NCBI GenBank assembly: GCA_027459545.1
Contig: DAIDID010000004.1
Location: forward strand, 1-17,580
Length of the DNA stretch: 17,580 bases
Source of the DNA: Candidatus Parcubacteria bacterium
GTDB lineage: Bacteria > Patescibacteriota > Minisyncoccia > Phycocordibacterales > Phycocordibacteraceae
Direction: 5' to 3'
Below the pieces are notes generated by a model that was not told where the DNA came from, did not search any database, and saw only the letters and a list, made by a program, of their open reading frames with translations. This document shows, piece after piece, positions 14,616 to 17,580 of this stretch (the stretch's first letter is position 1; every line of letters begins with the position of its first letter). The translations under genes and the position numbers were made by a program.

Positions 14616-17580
14616 TAGAATTTCCTGCGGTGGCAAGCATAAAGCGCACTACTCCGATTGAAAGAGTCGCCTCGCATACATCTTTCGCTGTGTCCAACTC
14701 CTCCACAAAGGTAATCTCTGAAATACCTGAAAGTACAACTCCTTGAAGCGCTGCTTCTGCTGACGTTTCAACGACAATCCCAACCATGTCTTTCTGGGTA
14801 AACCCTTTTTCTTTTCTTGCATCTGCTAGTGCACGCATGAACTCTCGAACATCTCCTTCGCGAATAAGTTCAGGAGTAAGGGTTGTGTCTAGCGACATCT
14901 CTTCTGCCCCACATATAACCTCCTTTACATTTATTTCATCCTTAAGAATAGCTAGTAACTCTGGTGAAAATGATTCTTGTATGAACATCCGCGCGAGAGG
15001 TTGGCGCACTTTTATGCCAGATTTTTGTCGAAGCATTAGCGCTTCAGAGGCAACTGCACGCAGTTGCTGCATTTCAGTAGTAAGCTTTGCGTTGCTTTCC
15101 CCAGCAAGTGGCCAGTCACATAGATGCACACTTCCAAAACTCTGTGGTTCTTGTATTTTTGTTTCTTGATATATTTCTTCTGCAATAAATGGCATGACGG
15201 GAGCGATGCACTTAGCAAACTCTGTTAAAACAAAGCGAAGTGTACGCAGTGCCCTGTGCTTGTCCTCAGAATCAGTTCCTTTCACTCTATCTCTAGAACG
15301 TCGTACATACCATGTGGAGAGATCATCTATAAATGCGCGCATGGGCCGAACCGCTCGCGGTACGTCGTATGCATCAAACGATTGCTCTGCTACTTTTATA
15401 ACTTCTGCAAGACGACTTATAATCCACACATCGAGAATTGCAGTGCTTTCTTGAGTCTGTTCAGTATTGTTTGAAAGTTCTTCTTTAAAGAGCTTATAAA
15501 AAGCAAGCACATTTCGGAGCATATTTACAACGCGATTTTGAATTTCTTTTACTTCATCATCTCGAAATGCTAAATCCTCAGCCTGCATCAATACACTCGA
15601 CATTAAGTAATACCTAAATGCATCGGCGCTAAATCGCTCAAGCAACACGTATGGATCCGTGTAATTTTTCTTGCTTTTTGAAACTTTTTCACCGTCTGCA
15701 GCGAGGATTGTGCCCGTCGTTATAACGTTTTTAAACGCCGCACGATCAAAAAGTTCGACGCTCATTGCGTGCATGTAGTAAAACCACGCGCGCGTTTGCC
15801 CTATATACTCTGAAACGAAATCTCCCGGAGAGCGTTTTTCAAATTCTTCTTTGTGCTCGAATGGATAGTGATACTCAGCAAAAGGCATTGAGCCAGACTC
15901 AACCCAGCAGTCCACGACTTCGGGAATTCGCGTAAGCGAATTCCCGTTTTTATCAATGAGTTGAATCTGGTCTATGTACGGCAAATGAAAATCAAGCTCG
16001 TGATCAGCATTATGTGGAAGCGGAGTAAATGGCAGCTCTATAAATGAACCCCGATCAGGATTTGTCGAAAGAATCAATTCTTTCGACGCATTTTTATCGA
16101 GGCCGTGAGTTACCGAAAGTAACGACTCAAATCCAATTCCATGAGTAAGAATGAGAATCGTTTCATTTGTGTGGGTACGTTCTAGCTCATACAGAAAGTC
16201 TGCAAAGCGAAGCTTGGCATCAAGGTAGCTTTCTCCTCCAGGCAATCGCTCCTCATACGCGTGTGTCTTACGAAATTCTCTAAGATCCTGAATTGGTCTT
16301 CGCTCATATTCTCCAAAATTAAACTCTGTAATTCTTTTGTCCGTATGTATTGCCGTAAATGGCATGCCAATTTCTTTGCATACAATTTCCGCTGACTCTT
16401 GCGCTCGACGAAGCGGCGACACATACAGCTGTGTAATTCCTTTCTGAGAAAGAAGCTTTGCCGACTCGAGCACATCCATTTTTCCTTGCTCGGTAAGTCC
16501 AAGACTCCCCTCTGCGATGGAACTTAAAATGTCATGCACATTATCCTCTGTAGTTCCGTGGCGCATGAGCAGGTACGTATTTCCACTTTTCTTAGTGTGT
16601 GCTTTGAGTTCTTCAAGCGAACCAATAACCGTAGTATTTCCCTTGTCGTCTTTCCAAATAGGTAGGGGTGTTGCCCAGAAGCGATTTCTAGAAATTGTCC
16701 AGTCCGGAGCAGTTTCTAAATTATGCTGAAAACGCCCGTGTCGTAAGTGCTCTGGTGTCCAAGAAATATGCTCATTTTCTGCGAGCATGCGTTCTTTTAC
16801 TGCTTGAATATTTATAAACCAACTCGACACAGCGTTATAAATAAGCGCTGTCCCACAACGGTAGCAGTGCGGATATGAGTGTTTGTACTGCTCCCGTGAG
16901 TACAGAAGCCCGCGACTTTCTAGGTCTTCCTTTATTTCACCCTCTGCTTTTTTAAAATACTTTTCTCGGAGAAATTCTGGTGCATCGGAATTATACGTAC
17001 CATTTGGATTTAAAAGCGGGGCCATTGGCAATCGCTCTTTAAGACCAAGTGCGTAATCATCTTCACCATATATCACTGCGGTATGCACAATTCCTGTACC
17101 ATCTTCTGCAGTTACAAATTCTGCCGCAACAACTTCCCATTTCTTTCCGTCTACATCCGTACTCTCTGCAACTTTTGAAATTACATACAGAGGCTCATAG
17201 GAAATGCCCACGAGCTCAGTTCCGAGAAATTCTCGTTCAAGATTTTCAAGCTGATTTTTTTCTGCTAATTCCTTAGCGACAATTACATACTGCACTTCTG
17301 TTTCTGTGCTTTGTTTGTAGAGTCCGTACTGAATTTTCTCTCCAACAGCAAGCGCGACATTACCAGGGAGTGTCCATGGTGTTGTTGTCCATGCGAGTAT
17401 GAAAGTGTTTTCGGGAAGTCCATGCTTTTCTGGATTTTTTACTTTGAAGCACACTGTTACTGTCTCTTCAGTAACGTCCTTGTAGGTATTATCCATCGCA
17501 ATCTCTGCTTTTGCGAGCGGCGTCTCACAATGCGGACAATACATGAGCACCTTGCGTCCTTCATACAGATGGCCTTTTTC
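14605..17580 (-). CDS. ileS: Isoleucine--tRNA ligase with inserted histidine-phosphatase domain (5' end off window)
   Basis: The frame is open to the right edge (991 residues visible, numbered from the edge), so the N-terminal third with the HIGH motif is missing. It charges tRNA-Ile and edits valine. The CP1 editing domain is visible: WTTTPWTLPGN at 64-74, then GTGIVHTAVIYGEDDYALG at 161-179. The zinc-type YPHCYRCGTALIYNAVSSWF and ISRNRFWATPLPIW follow at about 235-309. Then an extra domain (about 333-520) of the histidine phosphatase superfamily interrupts the protein. The synthetase resumes with PYIDQIQLI and RIPEVVDCWVESGSMPFAEY, and has KVSKS at 632-636. The anticodon-binding domain is complete. 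The order of motifs suggests the archaeal/eukaryotic-like IleRS class. It overlaps recO by 11 nt. Both halves of the synthetase are intact and in one frame, so this is a real fusion, not a frameshift artefact. Confidence 0.96.
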   Translation of the reverse strand, partial: EKGHLYEGRKVLMYCPHCETPLAKAEIAMDNTYKDVTEETVTVCFKVKNPEKHGLPENTFILAWTTTPWTLPGNVALAVGEKIQYGLYKQSTETEVQYVIVAKELAEKNQLENLEREFLGTELVGISYEPLYVISKVAESTDVDGKKWEVVAAEFVTAEDGTGIVHTAVIYGEDDYALGLKERLPMAPLLNPNGTYNSDAPEFLREKYFKKAEGEIKEDLESRGLLYSREQYKHSYPHCYRCGTALIYNAVSSWFINIQAVKERMLAENEHISWTPEHLRHGRFQHNLETAPDWTISRNRFWATPLPIWKDDKGNTTVIGSLEELKAHTKKSGNTYLLMRHGTTEDNVHDILSSIAEGSLGLTEQGKMDVLESAKLLSQKGITQLYVSPLRRAQESAEIVCKEIGMPFTAIHTDKRITEFNFGEYERRPIQDLREFRKTHAYEERLPGGESYLDAKLRFADFLYELERTHTNETILILTHGIGFESLLSVTHGLDKNASKELILSTNPDRGSFIELPFTPLPHNADHELDFHLPYIDQIQLIDKNGNSLTRIPEVVDCWVESGSMPFAEYHYPFEHKEEFEKRSPGDFVSEYIGQTRAWFYYMHAMSVELFDRAAFKNVITTGTILAADGEKVSKSKKNYTDPYVLLERFSADAFRYYLMSSVLMQAEDLAFRDDEVKEIQNRVVNMLRNVLAFYKLFKEELSNNTEQTQESTAILDVWIISRLAEVIKVAEQSFDAYDVPRAVRPMRAFIDDLSTWYVRRSRDRVKGTDSEDKHRALRTLRFVLTEFAKCIAPVMPFIAEEIYQETKIQEPQSFGSVHLCDWPLAGESNAKLTTEMQQLRAVASEALMLRQKSGIKVRQPLARMFIQESFSPELLAILKDEINVKEVICGAEEMSLDTTLTPELIREGDVREFMRALADARKEKGFTQKDMVGIVVETSAEAALQGVVLSGISEITFVEELDTAKDVCEATLSIGVVRFMLATAGNSNAS
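14623..14626 (-). promoter_or_regulatory. Short Shine-Dalgarno that decides the recO start
   Basis: AGGA on the minus strand, 7 nt before ATG 14615, located inside the 3' end of ileS. It supports the ATG over the upstream TTG. Confidence 0.5.
15921..15946. repeat. 11-bp perfect hairpin in ileS followed by T-tract on the plus strand
   Basis: CGGGAATTCGC at 15921-15931 pairs exactly with 15936-15946 around GTAA (GNRA-type on plus). TTTTT follows at 15947-15951, so on the plus strand it has the shape of an intrinsic terminator. On the coding (minus) strand there is no downstream T-run. It encodes NGNSLTRIPE just after the inserted phosphatase domain. Confidence 0.9.
16021..16584 (-). other. Histidine-phosphatase (phosphoglycerate-mutase-like) domain inserted in IleRS
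   Basis: Within ileS, residues about 333-520 from the window edge. LLMRHGTTEDN carries the catalytic RHG (R340, H341 as the phospho-accepting histidine). SPLRRAQESAEIV gives the second arginine (391/392), ITEFNFGEYE the acidic residue (E419, with E424), GGESYLDAKLRFADFLYEL the usual helix, and ILILTHGIG the second histidine (H480). All four catalytic signatures of the superfamily are in the right order and spacing, so the domain is predicted to be active. The flanks SLEELKAHTK and PHNADHELDFHLPYID correspond to a surface connector of ordinary IleRS. The substrate cannot be predicted. Confidence 0.92.
16064..16087. repeat. 10-bp perfect hairpin in ileS at the end of the phosphatase domain
   Basis: GTCGAAAGAA at 16064-16073 pairs exactly with 16078-16087 around TCAA. 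On the plus strand GCATTTTTATC follows. On the minus strand the hairpin is preceded by GATAAAAATG, as the one at 15921-15946 is by GATAAAAACG. Confidence 0.85.

Noticed and set aside
14616..14636. TTG 14636 as start of recO
   Set aside because: ATG 14615 has AGGA 7 nt upstream and matches the usual RecO N-terminus.
15921..15951. Hairpin plus T-tract as a terminator of ileS
   Set aside because: The T-tract follows on the plus strand, opposite to ileS transcription, and the hairpin is in mid-gene.
16677..16695. 12-bp palindrome ATTTCTAGAAAT in ileS
   Set aside because: It has no loop, low GC, and encodes the conserved TISRN stretch; it is likely chance.
17548..17550. GTG 17550 as start of ileS
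   Set aside because: Upstream codons to the edge read EKGHLYEGRK, which is IleRS sequence before the zinc-type motif. The gene continues off the window.
1..17580. UGA read as glycine (Gracilibacteria code)
   Set aside because: Large conserved genes are complete under the standard code with no in-frame TGA and with normal GGN glycine codons.

Overview
The window looks like chromosomal DNA of a Candidate Phyla Radiation bacterium (Patescibacteria, probably a Parcubacteria-type lineage). This is inferred from several things together: an uncharacterised N-terminal protein at the left edge, a compact FtsK next to RecA, a non-canonical EF-P loop, an rpsF-ssb-rpsR operon without rplI, a large single-helix surface protein with Ig-like repeats, very tight gene packing, and an almost complete lack of Shine-Dalgarno sequences. 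Every stop codon seen is TAA or TAG. No tRNA, rRNA, CRISPR array, insertion sequence or prophage gene was seen. There is no gene-free stretch over 300 bases; the longest is the 122-bp divergent spacer at 592-713.

Layout. 1-591 (-): partial uncharacterised protein running off the left edge. 714-4343 (+): ftsK, a small membrane-anchored Ig-like protein, and recA, almost touching. 4291-5242 (-): an ECF-type sigma factor followed by a two-helix membrane protein whose 3' end overlaps recA tail to tail. 5334-5909 (+): efp, divergent from the sigma gene and convergent with rpsR. 5906-7191 (-): rpsF-ssb-rpsR with a good near-leaderless promoter. 7249-17580 (-): a probable seven-gene operon, ileS (5' end off the right edge), recO, surface protein, glyQS, AI-2E-family permease, metG, tatD, with gaps of at most 21 nt or short overlaps.

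The genes serve information processing: three aminoacyl-tRNA synthetases, ribosomal proteins S6 and S18, EF-P, SSB, RecA, RecO, TatD nuclease and FtsK. A few envelope proteins are threaded through them: the permease, the Ig-repeat surface protein, the small Ig-anchor and the putative sigma partner.

The most unusual gene is ileS. A complete histidine-phosphatase (phosphoglycerate-mutase-like) domain, with all catalytic signature residues visible, is spliced into the synthetase between the editing/zinc region and the KMSKS half. The second unusual signal is a set of eight perfect inverted repeats with arms of 10 to 15 bp inside coding genes. Five have loops of only 2-5 nt, far more than expected by chance. 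Two of these, both in ileS, share the same upstream GATAAAAAYG and look like terminators on the antisense strand.
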